A stretch of 20,241 nucleotides of DNA from an uncultured Flavobacteriaceae bacterium (lineage in GTDB: Bacteria > Bacteroidota > Bacteroidia > Flavobacteriales > Flavobacteriaceae), in contig CAJWNW010000019.1 of assembly GCA_913044085.1 (NCBI GenBank), forward strand, positions 1 to 20,241. Direction: 5' to 3'. A program made the position numbers and the translations under genes. The notes beneath the pieces are model-generated. The model was not told where the DNA came from and ran no database searches. It saw nothing but the letters and a program-made list of their open reading frames with translations. Shown one piece after another: positions 7,448 through 15,283 of the stretch. Positions within the stretch are counted from its first letter, which is position 1, and each line of letters begins with the position of its first letter.

Positions 7448-8932
7448 TTACCTATTTCTCCAGAAGTAAGTAGTGAAAATTATTAGCACTGTAAACAATT
7501 CAAGCCTCCCAAGAAGCATTAAAAAAGAGGACCACCACTTGGCTAGATTTGGCAGTTCAGAAAACGTATTTAAAGGACCGTAGGAACCAATTGAAGGCCC
7601 GACATTCCCTAAACTTGAAGCTGAAACCCCCAATGCAGATTCGAAATCAAGTCCAAATAAAGCAAAAACGAGAGTCCCTAAAATAAATGAAAGCATATAA
7701 ACAATGAAAAAACCCAGCACATTATAGGTGATTTCATTCGAAACAGAAGATTTGTTGTAGCGCAATGGAATAATTGCATGCGGATGTAATATTTTTCTAA
7801 ACTGTAAAATGCCATTTTTAATGATTAACAAATGACGTATTATTTTAAAACCGCCAGAAGTACTTCCTGAAGAGCCTCCCAAGAACATCATGCCAAAAAA
7901 CATTAAAAGCAGTAAGGGTGTCCAAGAAGTGTAGTCCGCTGTTACAAACCCCGTTGTGGTAATGATTGAAACAACTTGAAATAAAGAGTGCCTAAAAACC
8001 CCCTCAATTCTATGTAACTGAGAATCAAGTTCAGTTAAAAATCCTGTATTAAAATAAATAACCAATGCGACAACGATTGTTAGTCCAATTAAAAGGAATG
8101 AATAGATTTTAAACTCCTCGTCCTTAAATATTTTTTTTAAGTTCAACTTGAATCCAAAATAACTTAGAACAAAATTTGCTCCAGCGATAAACATGAAAAA
8201 TATAACGATGTATTGAATCAAAGGATTTGAATTCCAATGGGCTAAACTGTCGTTTTTTGTTGAAAAACCTCCAGATGCTATATTACTCATAGAATGATTC
8301 ACAGCATCAAAAAATGACATTCCAGCTAATTTCAAACAGACCGTTTCAATGGCTGTATATGAAACATAAATAAGCCATAATCTTTTGGCTGTATCGGTAA
8401 TTCTGGGATGTAATTTATCTGTATTAGGGCCAGGTGATTCGGCACTAAACAACTGCATTCCTCCAATTCCAAGTAAGGGTAAAATAGCAATTGCAAAAAC
8501 AATCATTCCCATACCGCCCAACCAATGGGTAATGCTTCTCCAGAATAATATTCCTTCAGGCAATATTTCTACATTATTAATAATTGTAGCACCTGTGGCT
8601 GTAAAACCGGATGTAGTTTCAAAAAATATATTAGAAAAACCTTGAATTGTGCCTGTTAAAACATAAGGTATTGTACCTGAAAAAATCATGACTAGCCAAC
8701 CTAAAACAACCACCAAATAACCTTCTCTCTTATTAATTTGCTTGTCATGGTTTTTGTTCAAGAACAACATGAGTAAACCTACAACTGTAACGATAACTCC
8801 TGATATTAATAAACTATTTGTAATTCCATCTTCGTAAAAATAACTCAATAAAGCAGTCAAAAACATAAACCCCCCATTGATTAATAGCAGAAATCCCAAA
8901 AAATAAAAAATGATTTTAATATTTATTTTCAT
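7448..8932 (-). CDS. trkH: Potassium uptake protein TrkH, membrane subunit
   Basis: A 494-residue polytopic membrane protein of the TrkH/KtrB superfamily, the K+-translocating subunit. The fold consists of four M1-P-M2 repeats, and all four filter loops are visible: TTSGFTATG (about 106-114), NIASGGFST (217-225), ITTTGFVTA (324-332) and SLGNVGPS near the C-terminus. The intramembrane gating loop rich in Gly/Ser (GGSSGSTSGG, about 352-361) is also present. Two additional N-terminal helices make this TrkH-like rather than the shorter KtrB. It is the second gene of a minus-strand operon and starts 7 bp after the trkA stop. TrkA should form the cytoplasmic gating ring. Confidence 0.95.
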   Translation of the reverse strand: MKINIKIIFYFLGFLLLINGGFMFLTALLSYFYEDGITNSLLISGVIVTVVGLLMLFLNKNHDKQINKREGYLVVVLGWLVMIFSGTIPYVLTGTIQGFSNIFFETTSGFTATGATIINNVEILPEGILFWRSITHWLGGMGMIVFAIAILPLLGIGGMQLFSAESPGPNTDKLHPRITDTAKRLWLIYVSYTAIETVCLKLAGMSFFDAVNHSMSNIASGGFSTKNDSLAHWNSNPLIQYIVIFFMFIAGANFVLSYFGFKLNLKKIFKDEEFKIYSFLLIGLTIVVALVIYFNTGFLTELDSQLHRIEGVFRHSLFQVVSIITTTGFVTADYTSWTPLLLLMFFGMMFLGGSSGSTSGGFKIIRHLLIIKNGILQFRKILHPHAIIPLRYNKSSVSNEITYNVLGFFIVYMLSFILGTLVFALFGLDFESALGVSASSLGNVGPSIGSYGPLNTFSELPNLAKWWSSFLMLLGRLELFTVLIIFTTYFWRNR

Positions 8933-8939
8933 GGTAAAT

Positions 8940-10277
8940 TTAGAAGAGTTTTTCTATTTTTTGAATTGAATCCTTTAAACAGCAAACAACGACTCTGTCT
9001 TGATTCAAAATTTTAAAGTCCCCCAAAACGATATAGCCCTCACCATCTCTAATGACTCCGGCAATAATGGCACATCTGGGAAAGCCTAATGTCTTTACCT
9101 CCTTATTACAGACCTCAGAATCTTCATTTACAACAAATTCTAATAACTCTGCATCCATATTGTCCAATTGTGAAATGGCAATAATTTCAGCTTTGTGAAC
9201 ATGCTTGGAAATCGCATCAGCAGCCAATAATTTTTTATTGATTAAGGTGTCAATACCACTTATTTGGGTCAGCTTGTAATAATCCAGATTATCAACCAAA
9301 GCAATAGTTTTGGTGATGCCTTTTGATTTCGCTATTAAACTTGACATTATATTGGTTTCTGAATCGCCTGTCACAGCGATAAAAGCGTCCATTTGACCAA
9401 GGTTTTCTTCCTCCAAAAGCTCAGAGTTGGTACCATCGCCATATATAATCAAGCAATCACTTAAATCTTCGGCCAACACTTCTGCCCTGTGCTTGTTACT
9501 TTCTACCACTTTAACATTGATATTGTCAGCTGATAAATCTTCCGCAACTTTCATACCCACTCTTCCTCCGCCTAATATCATCACATTTTTGATTTCCCCA
9601 TTATTTTGACCAGAAAGCTTAAGCAGTTCCTCCTCACCACCAGGTTCAGTCATAAAAACGATGTGGTCTCCAGAATGAAAGACCGTATCCCCTCTTGGAA
9701 TAATGGTTTTATCATCTCTTTTTATAGATATGGGGAAAAAGTGTGTTTCTGGAAAAATACCAGCGGCCTCAACAACGGTTTTACCTACAAAAATGGAGGT
9801 ATGGGTTGCACTCAAACCCAAGGTTATCAAAGCACCATCATCAAATTCAAATGGATCTGTGAATTCGGCTCTGTTAACAACCATGCTTATCTCTTTGGAT
9901 GTCAAAATTTCGGGTGAGATAAGTTCACTAATTCCCAAATCAGAAAAATCAATATTTTTATTTTCAATGAGTTCAGGGTTGGATATTCTAGCAATGGTCT
10001 TTCTAGCGCCTAATTTCCGTGCTAAATAGCAGGCTATTAAATTTACAGATTCAAAAGAAGTTACGCCAACAAATAAATCAGTATCAGAAATATTTGCTTT
10101 GTGTAAAACAGAAGTTGAAGTACAATCACCTTCAATAACTTTGATGTCTAATTGACTGTTAGGGAAAGTGAGTTTTTCATCATTAGAATCAATAAGAGTG
10201 ATTTCCTGAGATTCGTATGATAATAATTTTGCTAAGTGAGATCCAACTTGACCAGAGCCAGCAATTATTATTTTCAT
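8940..10277 (-). CDS. trkA: Trk system potassium transporter regulatory subunit TrkA
   Basis: A 445-residue cytoplasmic protein with tandem RCK (KTN) units. The first nucleotide-binding Rossmann domain has GSGQVG at residues 7-12 and the acidic strand-2 end at D30. It is followed by an RCK-C domain at about 140-215. The second Rossmann domain has GGGRVG at 236-241 and its RCK-C domain lies at about 360-445. This double arrangement is standard for TrkA, in contrast to single-unit KtrA. It binds NAD(H) and adenine nucleotides and gates TrkH, encoded directly downstream. A perfect TAnnTTTG element lies 22 bp upstream of the start codon. Confidence 0.95.
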   Translation of the reverse strand: MKIIIAGSGQVGSHLAKLLSYESQEITLIDSNDEKLTFPNSQLDIKVIEGDCTSTSVLHKANISDTDLFVGVTSFESVNLIACYLARKLGARKTIARISNPELIENKNIDFSDLGISELISPEILTSKEISMVVNRAEFTDPFEFDDGALITLGLSATHTSIFVGKTVVEAAGIFPETHFFPISIKRDDKTIIPRGDTVFHSGDHIVFMTEPGGEEELLKLSGQNNGEIKNVMILGGGRVGMKVAEDLSADNINVKVVESNKHRAEVLAEDLSDCLIIYGDGTNSELLEEENLGQMDAFIAVTGDSETNIMSSLIAKSKGITKTIALVDNLDYYKLTQISGIDTLINKKLLAADAISKHVHKAEIIAISQLDNMDAELLEFVVNEDSEVCNKEVKTLGFPRCAIIAGVIRDGEGYIVLGDFKILNQDRVVVCCLKDSIQKIEKLF

Positions 10278-10299
10278 TAATTATCATTTAATAGATGTG

Positions 10300-10307
10300 C
10301 AAATATA
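10300..10307 (-). promoter_or_regulatory. Bacteroidota -7 promoter element upstream of trkA
   Basis: The minus strand reads TATATTTG, a perfect TAnnTTTG match 22 bp before the trkA ATG. No clean TTTG is visible at the -33 distance, so support rests on the -7 element and its position. Confidence 0.5.
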
Positions 10308-10343
10308 GTTTATTTTTAGGGATTTGTTTTTGAATTGCATTTC

Positions 10344-10356
10344 TTTGCAGTGCAAA
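10344..10356. promoter_or_regulatory. Operator-like palindrome between trkA and ubiE
   Basis: TTTGCA-G-TGCAAA is a perfect 6+1+6 inverted repeat in the 102-bp divergent intergenic region, 23 bp before the ubiE start. Its left arm overlaps TTTCTTTG (10340-10347), one mismatch from a -7 element for ubiE. It could be a transcription-factor operator or a chance palindrome; no second copy was seen in the window. Confidence 0.25.
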
Positions 10357-10379
10357 AAGACGAAAATTTAACCTATTAG

Positions 10380-11111
10380 ATGCCTAAAAAAATTACACCA
10401 TACAAAAACAGTTCAATGAGCAAAAAACAGCAAGTTGCTCAAATGTTTGACACAATTTCCAATGAATACGATGGCTTAAATCGAGTCATTTCATTTGGAA
10501 TTGATCTCAAATGGCGTAATAAAGTCGTGGAAATTGTGAGATTACAAAATCCTGATTCAATTTTAGACATTGCTACTGGAACTGGGGATTTAGCCATCAG
10601 TTTATCCAAAACCAATGCCAAAAAAATTATCGGATTGGACATTAGTGAAGGCATGCTAAATGTAGGCCGTGAAAAAATTAATCTAAAAAAACTGAACCAT
10701 ACCATCGATATGGTTGTTGGAGATTCTGAAAACCTTCCTTTTGAAAATGATAGTTTTGACGCCATTACAGTCGCTTTTGGAGTGCGTAATTTTGAGAATC
10801 TAGAAAAGGGGCTTTTAGAAATACATCGAGTTCTAAAGCCAGGTGGTATTTTTGTTATTTTAGAAACTTCCGTTCCCACAAAATTTCCATTCCGTCAGGG
10901 CTATTTTATGCATACCAAAATTTTTCTACCACTCATCGGCAAGCTGTTTTCAAGGGACAAACAAGCCTATGGCTATTTAAGCGCTTCCGCAGCAAAATTC
11001 CCATATGGAGAGACTTTCAACAATATTTTGAAAAAAACTGGGTTTATACAAGTTAAAGACCTGCCCCAAACCTTTGGAGTTGCAACGATTTATACAGCAT
11101 CAAAACAATAA
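10380..11111 (+). CDS. ubiE: Demethylmenaquinone methyltransferase (UbiE/MenG)
   Basis: A 243-residue class I SAM-dependent methyltransferase. It performs the last C-methylation of menaquinone synthesis, converting demethylmenaquinone to menaquinone. It carries the family's first signature region, YDGLNRVISFGIDLKWR (residues 30-46), the SAM motif LDIATGTGDLAI (62-73), the second signature GVRNFENLEKGL (about 136-147) and HRVLKPGG. Flavobacteria use menaquinone, so the MenG role is the relevant one. I chose the ATG at 10380 because the residues between it and the later in-frame ATG (KITPYKNSS) resemble the N-terminus of Bacteroidota homologues. It is followed by porT after 2 bp, which indicates co-transcription. 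Confidence 0.94.
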   Translation: MPKKITPYKNSSMSKKQQVAQMFDTISNEYDGLNRVISFGIDLKWRNKVVEIVRLQNPDSILDIATGTGDLAISLSKTNAKKIIGLDISEGMLNVGREKINLKKLNHTIDMVVGDSENLPFENDSFDAITVAFGVRNFENLEKGLLEIHRVLKPGGIFVILETSVPTKFPFRQGYFMHTKIFLPLIGKLFSRDKQAYGYLSASAAKFPYGETFNNILKKTGFIQVKDLPQTFGVATIYTASKQ

Positions 11112-11113
11112 AT

Positions 11114-11827
11114 ATGAAACCCTTTTTAAGTATTTTGTTTATCTGTTTGTGCTTTCTTCAAGGACAAGCGCAACTGTTTACAAAAGAGCGGTTAATTAAT
11201 AATGAAAATTTTGACAAGGCAAAGCTTTCCTATGGCTATTTCCTGGGATTCAACAATTACGACTTTAATATTGACTACAAATATGACGTTAAGGACATAC
11301 AAGTTATAAAGTCTACAGGCTTTAATGTTGGATTGATAGGTAATATTCGAATCAATGATTATTTTGACATTCGCCTTGAGCCAGGATTGGTCATGTCCAA
11401 CCGAACTTTGAGCTACAGTGGAACCTATTTTGAGGGTCTTATATACGAAGAAAAAGACCTTAACCGTGAATTGCGATCCACTTACATTCACATTCCACTG
11501 TTAATTAAAATTTCAACCAAGCGTGTCGACAACATCAAACCATTTGTTGTAGGGGGTATTTCTACAGCCTTGAATTTGTCAAGCAATCAAGACAACCCTG
11601 ATGACAACAGTCAAGGTGTTTTTAGGCTTACAAAAAACAATGTTTTCTATGAATTGGGAATCGGGGTAGATATTTATCTCACGTGGTTTAAGTTTACTCC
11701 TTCATTGCGCGGTGTTTTTTCCATAAAAGACGAACACATTGAAGATTTTGATTCAAACAGCCCATGGACACGCAATATCGATCAAATGCAAACCCGAGGC
11801 GTTCTCATCAACTTCACCTTTCAATAG
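11114..11827 (+). CDS. porT: Type IX secretion/gliding protein PorT (SprT), outer-membrane beta-barrel
   Basis: A 237-residue exported beta-barrel with a signal peptide ending near residue 19 (GQAQ). Predicted strands include SYGYFLGFNNYDF, GFNVGLIGNIRI, FDIRLEPGLVM, YIHIPLLIKIS, PFVVGGISTAL, VFYELGIGVDIYL and FKFTPSLRGVFSI. This strand series and its place directly after ubiE match PorT/SprT, a component required for type IX secretion and gliding in Bacteroidota. PorT is an outer-membrane component whose exact role in the machine is not well defined. No other type IX genes are in the window, which is normal because they are scattered in flavobacteria. Its last 14 bases overlap the end of the convergent RNA methyltransferase gene. 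An alternative label is a generic porin-family (OMP beta-barrel) protein. Confidence 0.82.
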   Translation: MKPFLSILFICLCFLQGQAQLFTKERLINNENFDKAKLSYGYFLGFNNYDFNIDYKYDVKDIQVIKSTGFNVGLIGNIRINDYFDIRLEPGLVMSNRTLSYSGTYFEGLIYEEKDLNRELRSTYIHIPLLIKISTKRVDNIKPFVVGGISTALNLSSNQDNPDDNSQGVFRLTKNNVFYELGIGVDIYLTWFKFTPSLRGVFSIKDEHIEDFDSNSPWTRNIDQMQTRGVLINFTFQ

Positions 11828-12548
11828 ACCGTCTTTTAAATTCACTCAAAACAATGGCAGCCGCATTTGCGACATTCAAACTTTCAGTTTGTCTTAACAA
11901 ACCAAATCGGGGAATTGTGAGCCTTGTATTCAACTTTGAGGCTATCGTATCTGAAATTCCATTGGCTTCATTTCCCAAGACAACAACTCCAGAGCTTGGG
12001 AGTTCCATTTCATAAATTGAGGCTTTAGCATCCATAAAAGTGCCCATGGCGTCGGATTGGACGTCTAAAAATAATTCTAAATTCAAGTAAGTTATATTGA
12101 CGCGGGTGTGCGATCCCATGGCCGCCTGGACTGTTTTAGAATTATAACAATCAACAGTCGTTGTACTGCATACCAAATCTTTAATTCCAAACCAATCGCA
12201 AAGTCGAATGATGGTTCCTAAATTCCCGGGATTGTTCAAATCATCCAGTGCCAAAATTAAGCCATTGGCATTAACCTCAACGGGAGTTGGAATTTTAAAA
12301 ACAGCCAATACTGTATTCGGTGTTACAAGAGAACTGATTTTTTTTAACTCCTTTTCATCAATAATTGTAAGTTTTCCTTCAAAATGGGCATAGTTATTGT
12401 TTATTGAAAAAATTTCAACCAACTCATAATTAGAATCTATGAATTCTTGAACAACCTTTGGCCCCTCCACTATAAAAAGTCCTTGTTTTAAACGCTGTTT
12501 TTTTTGCTTTAAACTTAGGATTCGTTTGGATTGGTTTTTAGTTAACAT
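11814..12548 (-). CDS. TrmH/SpoU-family RNA 2'-O-methyltransferase
   Basis: A 244-residue SPOUT methyltransferase. An N-terminal RNA-binding substrate domain (about 1-85, with the GLFIVEGPKVVQEF signature at 23-36) precedes the knotted catalytic domain. SPOUT motif 1 is NNPGNLGTIIR (105-115) with the catalytic arginine R115, motif 2 is LGNEANGIS (191-199), and motif 3 is SLNVANAAAI (223-232), which forms the knot. It should 2'-O-methylate a ribose in rRNA or tRNA, but the target base cannot be inferred; RlmB-like and TsnR-like proteins share these motifs. It overlaps porT tail to tail by 14 bp and is divergent from tamL. Confidence 0.9.
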   Translation of the reverse strand: MLTKNQSKRILSLKQKKQRLKQGLFIVEGPKVVQEFIDSNYELVEIFSINNNYAHFEGKLTIIDEKELKKISSLVTPNTVLAVFKIPTPVEVNANGLILALDDLNNPGNLGTIIRLCDWFGIKDLVCSTTTVDCYNSKTVQAAMGSHTRVNITYLNLELFLDVQSDAMGTFMDAKASIYEMELPSSGVVVLGNEANGISDTIASKLNTRLTIPRFGLLRQTESLNVANAAAIVLSEFKRRSIER

Positions 12549-12578
12549 CTAAAAAATGTACATTTGGTTAATATTCTT

Positions 12579-12607
12579 TTTGAAAGTATAAATCTAAATT
12601 TTATTTG
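12579..12607 (+). promoter_or_regulatory. Possible promoter of tamL
   Basis: TTTG at 12579-12582 and TTTATTTG at 12600-12607 (one mismatch to TAnnTTTG) are separated by 17 bp, an acceptable spacing. The predicted transcript start would fall within a few bases of the proposed TTG start codon at 12615, giving a nearly leaderless mRNA. Support is weak. Confidence 0.3.
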
Positions 12608-12614
12608 TGTCTTG

Positions 12615-15170
12615 TTGAAGCAAACGCTAAAAAAAATTACGGTCATAGCTGTTGGAGCCTGTATACTATCCGGGTGTGATGCGGTTAAAAGAGTTCAAAA
12701 GCATGAATTCTTACTTACAGAAAATACATTTATTGTCAATGGGAAAAAAAATAAATCAGAAACACTTTCTAAACTTTCATTTCAAAAAGTAAACAATAAG
12801 TTCCTTGGGGTTCCATTCAAACTCCACCTTTATAACTTGGCACGTGCCAACAAAGACTCTATTTTTGAGAGATGGCTCAACAAACGGCCCAAGCGCAATC
12901 ACCGCTATAAAAAACTGTTTTCTGAAAAACAAATGGAAAATATTAAAAAATCGTCCTTAGGATTCAACCGCTGGTTGAAAAATACGGGTGAAATTCCTGA
13001 GATTTTAGATACACTTAAAATTAATAAAACAAAACTCAACTTAGAGCGATACTATTTTTCAAAAGGGTGGTTTGATCGGACCGTGAATTATACTATAGAT
13101 ACATTGTCCAAGCAACGGGCTAATCTAGAGTATCAAATTTTTACTGGAAGTCCTTATAAAATTGGTAATAAAAGTACAGAAATTGAAACCGCTGTTTTAG
13201 ATTCAATATACGAGCAATCCAAAGCCCTTTCATGGATTAAAAAAACATCGCAATTTGACATGTCAAAATTTGAAAAAGAACGCTCTAGAGTCTCTGTTAA
13301 TTTTCGAAACTCAGGTATTTACCACTTTTCACAAGATTACATCCGCTTTGAAAACGATACCATTGGAAAAGACCATTTAGTCGATGTTAAAATGAGTATC
13401 GAAAACAGAATCATTAGAAATGGCGACAGTTTATCCCAACATGCCTTCAAGGTTTACAAAATTAAAGAAGTTAATATTTTTACCGACGCAAGTTTTGAAA
13501 ATCGCAACAAACTGACTGCTATAAAATCGGCGTCATTCAATGATTTTAATTTTTATAATTTCAAAAAATTAAAATACAAACCAAAGTCCATTGCAAATGT
13601 TGTTCAGATTGCAAAAGGAAATTTATACAGCGACTTAGACAAAACAAGGACCTATCGCTATTTGAATGCCCTTAATACTTTTAAATATCCAAACATTGAA
13701 TATTTAGAAAACGAAAAAGACACAACGCTCACGGCAAACATTTATCTCAATCCAAAAAAAAAATACGGACTAGGATTTGATTTTAATGTCTCTCAAAGCA
13801 ACATTCAAAAAATTGGCCTTTCATTTACCTCAGGGGTTATTATAAGAAATATTTTTAAGGGAACCGAAACCCTACAAGTCTCTGCCCTAGGAGCTATTGG
13901 TGCCTCTAAGGATGGTGCGAAATCTGAAGAGAGATTCTTTGATATTAATGAATTAGGGGCTGATATTAAGCTTAACATTCCACGAATGTTTTTTCCATTA
14001 AATACCGAAAAAATAATTCCTAAATATATGTTACCCACCACACAATTTGGGGTGGGGTTTACAGGACAGAAGAACATCGGCCTAGACAAGCAAACTTTCA
14101 ATGGACGCTTGCGATACAATTGGTTTCCAAAGAAAAACACAACCAATACGTTTGACCTTTTAAACCTCCAATATGTCAGGAATCTCAACCCTGGAAATTA
14201 TTTTAATGTCTATCAAAATTCCTTCAATCGATTGAGAACAATTGCGATTACCTCATATCCAACTCCTGATGAGTATTTAATACAAAATAGTGATGGAACA
14301 AATCAACTTAACATCAATAGAGCTGATGATTTTATGACATTGGTGAACGCCGACGCTAATTTTCAAAGCAGCAACAGCAATGATTATCGGACCGTCAGAA
14401 ATATTCGCGAACGAAAATACAGACTCATACAGGACAACCTTATTTTAGCCAGTAACTTCATTTTAATAAAAGACAAGCGCGAGAATGTATTTGATACTGA
14501 TTTTTCAATCTTTAGATTAAGACTTGAATTAGCTGGAAACTTTCTAAATGCGGCATCTGACCTTATTGGATTGGATAAAAACGAAAATGGGGAATTTGAA
14601 ATTAACAATGTGGCATTTTCTCAGTACGTAAAAACAGAATTAGATTATATCAAATTATGGGACCTAGGGCGAGATAATGTTCTTGCATTAAGAACATTTG
14701 CTGGTGTAGCACTTCCACTGGGAAATGCCGCTACCATCCCCTTTTCAAAAAGTTTTTTTGCTGGTGGATCAAATGATAACCGTGCATGGACAGCCTATAA
14801 TTTAGGGCCTGGACGTTCAGATAATAACAATGAGTTTAATGAAGCAAACTTAAAAATAGCATTTAGTTTAGAACATCGATTTAATCTCTTTGGAAAGCTC
14901 AATGGTGCTTTTTTTATAGACGCAGGTAACATCTGGAATGTTTTGGACGATGTCAAAGACCCAAAGGCAATTTTTACTGGCTTCAAGTCTTTAGAAGACA
15001 TTGCGGTTGGGGCTGGTATCGGGATACGATATGATTTTGACTTTTTTATTTTAAGATTTGACACTGGTTTTAAAGCCTACAATCCCACCTACTCCATGAG
15101 CAACCGTTGGTTTAGAGATTTTAATTTCAGCAATGCTGTCTATAACATTGGTCTCAATTATCCTTTCTAA
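12615..15170 (+). CDS. tamL: TamL, lipoprotein member of the BamA/TamA (Omp85) family
   Basis: An 851-residue Omp85-family protein that begins with a lipoprotein signal instead of a normal signal peptide: lipobox LSGC, lipidated Cys21. This combination defines TamL, the Bacteroidota counterpart of TamA. A long periplasmic part with POTRA-like segments extends to about residue 390. The 16-strand barrel region follows. It contains the family's AGGSNDNRAW motif (716-725, the equivalent of the GG..RGF/Y lid-loop motif), a strand ending IDAGNIW (about 770), and a terminal phenylalanine. TamL works with the inner-membrane-anchored TamB in envelope homeostasis. I chose the TTG at 12615 because it yields a compact Lys-rich signal peptide; the open frame extends upstream to 12564 but that part has no signal-like character. 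TamB is not next to it here. Confidence 0.87.
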   Translation: MKQTLKKITVIAVGACILSGCDAVKRVQKHEFLLTENTFIVNGKKNKSETLSKLSFQKVNNKFLGVPFKLHLYNLARANKDSIFERWLNKRPKRNHRYKKLFSEKQMENIKKSSLGFNRWLKNTGEIPEILDTLKINKTKLNLERYYFSKGWFDRTVNYTIDTLSKQRANLEYQIFTGSPYKIGNKSTEIETAVLDSIYEQSKALSWIKKTSQFDMSKFEKERSRVSVNFRNSGIYHFSQDYIRFENDTIGKDHLVDVKMSIENRIIRNGDSLSQHAFKVYKIKEVNIFTDASFENRNKLTAIKSASFNDFNFYNFKKLKYKPKSIANVVQIAKGNLYSDLDKTRTYRYLNALNTFKYPNIEYLENEKDTTLTANIYLNPKKKYGLGFDFNVSQSNIQKIGLSFTSGVIIRNIFKGTETLQVSALGAIGASKDGAKSEERFFDINELGADIKLNIPRMFFPLNTEKIIPKYMLPTTQFGVGFTGQKNIGLDKQTFNGRLRYNWFPKKNTTNTFDLLNLQYVRNLNPGNYFNVYQNSFNRLRTIAITSYPTPDEYLIQNSDGTNQLNINRADDFMTLVNADANFQSSNSNDYRTVRNIRERKYRLIQDNLILASNFILIKDKRENVFDTDFSIFRLRLELAGNFLNAASDLIGLDKNENGEFEINNVAFSQYVKTELDYIKLWDLGRDNVLALRTFAGVALPLGNAATIPFSKSFFAGGSNDNRAWTAYNLGPGRSDNNNEFNEANLKIAFSLEHRFNLFGKLNGAFFIDAGNIWNVLDDVKDPKAIFTGFKSLEDIAVGAGIGIRYDFDFFILRFDTGFKAYNPTYSMSNRWFRDFNFSNAVYNIGLNYPF

Positions 15171-15256
15171 AATAAATCAAAAAAGACGCAAACGATTTAG
15201 TTTCAATTGGCTGTGAATCATATTTAAAAACCTTAATTTAACGCAATAAATTTTAG

Positions 15257-15264
15257 TACTTTTG
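15257..15264 (+). promoter_or_regulatory. Bacteroidota -7 promoter element of fba
   Basis: TACTTTTG matches TAnnTTTG exactly and is followed by an A-rich leader (CAAATAAAAAAAAAACA) up to the fba ATG 19 bp further on, a typical highly expressed flavobacterial layout. The -33 position holds only a TTAA/TTTA-like sequence. Confidence 0.55.
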
Positions 15265-15283
15265 CGCAAATAAAAAAAAAACA

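Noticed and set aside
11192..11491. Opposite-strand open frames inside porT, tamL, fba, accD and pnp
   Set aside because: They lack domain-like composition, promoters and conserved motifs, and each lies wholly inside a well-supported gene on the other strand.
12564..12614. N-terminal extension of tamL to the upstream start at 12564
   Set aside because: The extra 17 residues would precede a good lipoprotein signal peptide and place the promoter-like elements inside the gene. The TTG at 12615 gives the expected lipobox spacing.
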